Origin: Corynebacterium sp.
Lineage (GTDB): Bacteria > Actinomycetota > Actinomycetes > Mycobacteriales > Mycobacteriaceae
DNA: 5,447 nt
Assembly (NCBI RefSeq): GCF_022712275.1
Contig: NZ_JALAGU010000006.1
Span: 1-5,447 of the forward strand
Reading direction: 5' to 3'
Below the pieces are notes generated by a model, which saw only the letters and a list, made by a program, of their open reading frames with translations, ran no database searches and was not told where the DNA came from. Positions 4,970 to 5,447 of this stretch are shown one piece after another. The translations under genes were made by a program, and so were the position numbers. Every line of letters starts with the position of its first letter. The stretch's first letter is position 1.

Positions 4970-5410
4970 TCACGCCTCCCGGAGGACAGGACGGGTACCG
5001 CGGGACAGGATCGAGGAGGGATCATCCGCGGAGACCGGGCGCAGGAGAGCGCGGGTCACCGCACCGGTGAGCAGGTCGGCACCAGCGAGTGCCTGCTGCA
5101 GATCCAGCGGCAGCGTGCCGGCGGACGTGGCGATGAAGAGGCCGTTCTCGTCCTCACCGACGGTGACGTCGATCAGGTCGTCGTCGTCGAGTTCCTCCTC
5201 GTCGCCGGGGAAGCTGGTGCACTCCCAGATCACCCGGTCCACCTCGTCGAGATGGTCGGACGGGAAGCTGGGGACGGTGCTGATACCGCGGTAGAGGAGG
5301 ATGTCAGCGGCCTCGTACGAGCAGGTCTCATGCTCACGGTCGCTGTTGGCAAAGAGGCGGGCGGCGCGGCGGCGGATCTCGCCGGCGAGGTAGTCGCGGT
5401 CACTGGTCAT
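4970..5410 (-). CDS. Hypothetical acidic protein, 146 residues
   Basis: Family not recognised. An N-terminal helical part (residues 1-60, with basic EIRRRAARLF at 11-20) is followed by a strongly acidic segment at 70-81, in which 9 of 12 residues are Asp or Glu, and more acidic residues at 86-88; the C-terminal half has strand/helix character with LPLDLQQALAGADLLTGAVTRALL at 100-123. The acidic stretch could mimic DNA or bind a basic partner, but this is only a possibility. The ATG has AGGAG 7 bases upstream. It is the first gene visible in the rightward-lying start of the cluster; what precedes it is outside the window apart from 37 bases in which I see no promoter. Confidence 0.7.
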   Translation of the reverse strand: MTSDRDYLAGEIRRRAARLFANSDREHETCSYEAADILLYRGISTVPSFPSDHLDEVDRVIWECTSFPGDEEELDDDDLIDVTVGEDENGLFIATSAGTLPLDLQQALAGADLLTGAVTRALLRPVSADDPSSILSRGTRPVLREA

Positions 5411-5447
5411 TGGTGGTCTCCTGTTCGGTCGGGGTAGTGGGTTTCGG

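Noticed and set aside
5177..5189. GTC tandem repeat as a possible iteron or regulatory repeat
   Set aside because: It is simply the complement of GAC codons for the Asp run in the acidic patch of the 146-residue protein.
1..5447. CRISPR array, tRNA, rRNA or insertion sequence
   Set aside because: No regularly spaced long repeats, no tRNA-like cloverleaf, no rRNA motifs and no transposase domain were seen on either strand. The only clustered repeats are the octamers in the helicase gene.

Overview
The window looks like a piece of a small prophage-derived element from a high-GC actinobacterium. The evidence is strongly GC-biased third codon positions, GTG as well as ATG starts, AAGGAGG/AGGAG-type Shine-Dalgarno (SD) sites and tight gene overlaps. 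A Mycobacteriales host (Corynebacterium, Gordonia, Rhodococcus or Mycobacterium type) is my best guess, but no host gene is present to confirm it. All seven genes lie on the minus strand, so the gene order below runs from the right edge to the left.

Right third (5410 to 4344): three small genes packed end to end encode proteins of 146, 113 and 95 residues. The first has an acidic patch and the third an N-terminal membrane segment. I recognise none of them by family. After a 111-base gap comes the replication module: a 544-residue RepA-like AAA ATPase/helicase with a GTG start, Walker A and B motifs and two probable winged-helix segments. It overlaps a 75-residue gene by 4 bases (ATGA), which in turn overlaps a 73-residue gene by 8 bases. 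Inside the ATPase gene, between the two winged-helix segments, is a cluster of GTTGCGAC repeats that looks like an iteron array, so the replication origin may lie within the initiator gene.

Left third (1943 to 99): after a 216-base leader with several dyads and a weak promoter candidate comes a 614-residue fusion of an HK97-type prohead protease, a helical delta/scaffold-like segment and an HK97-fold major capsid protein. A near-perfect Shine-Dalgarno site sits within the gene, just ahead of an in-frame ATG where the capsid part begins. One gene may therefore make both the fusion and a free 296-residue capsid protein. The last 110 bases at the left edge carry a perfect 26-bp inverted repeat that mirrors the 3' end of the capsid gene.

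Read together, the genes fit a capsid-encoding phage satellite (the M. tuberculosis phiRv1/phiRv2 kind, or a capsid-forming phage-inducible island): a small unknown-gene block, a RepA-like helicase, tiny genes, then protease and capsid. No terminase, portal, tail, lysis, integrase or excisionase gene is visible. They may lie outside the window, or be supplied by a helper phage. The satellite assignment is inference from gene content and order.
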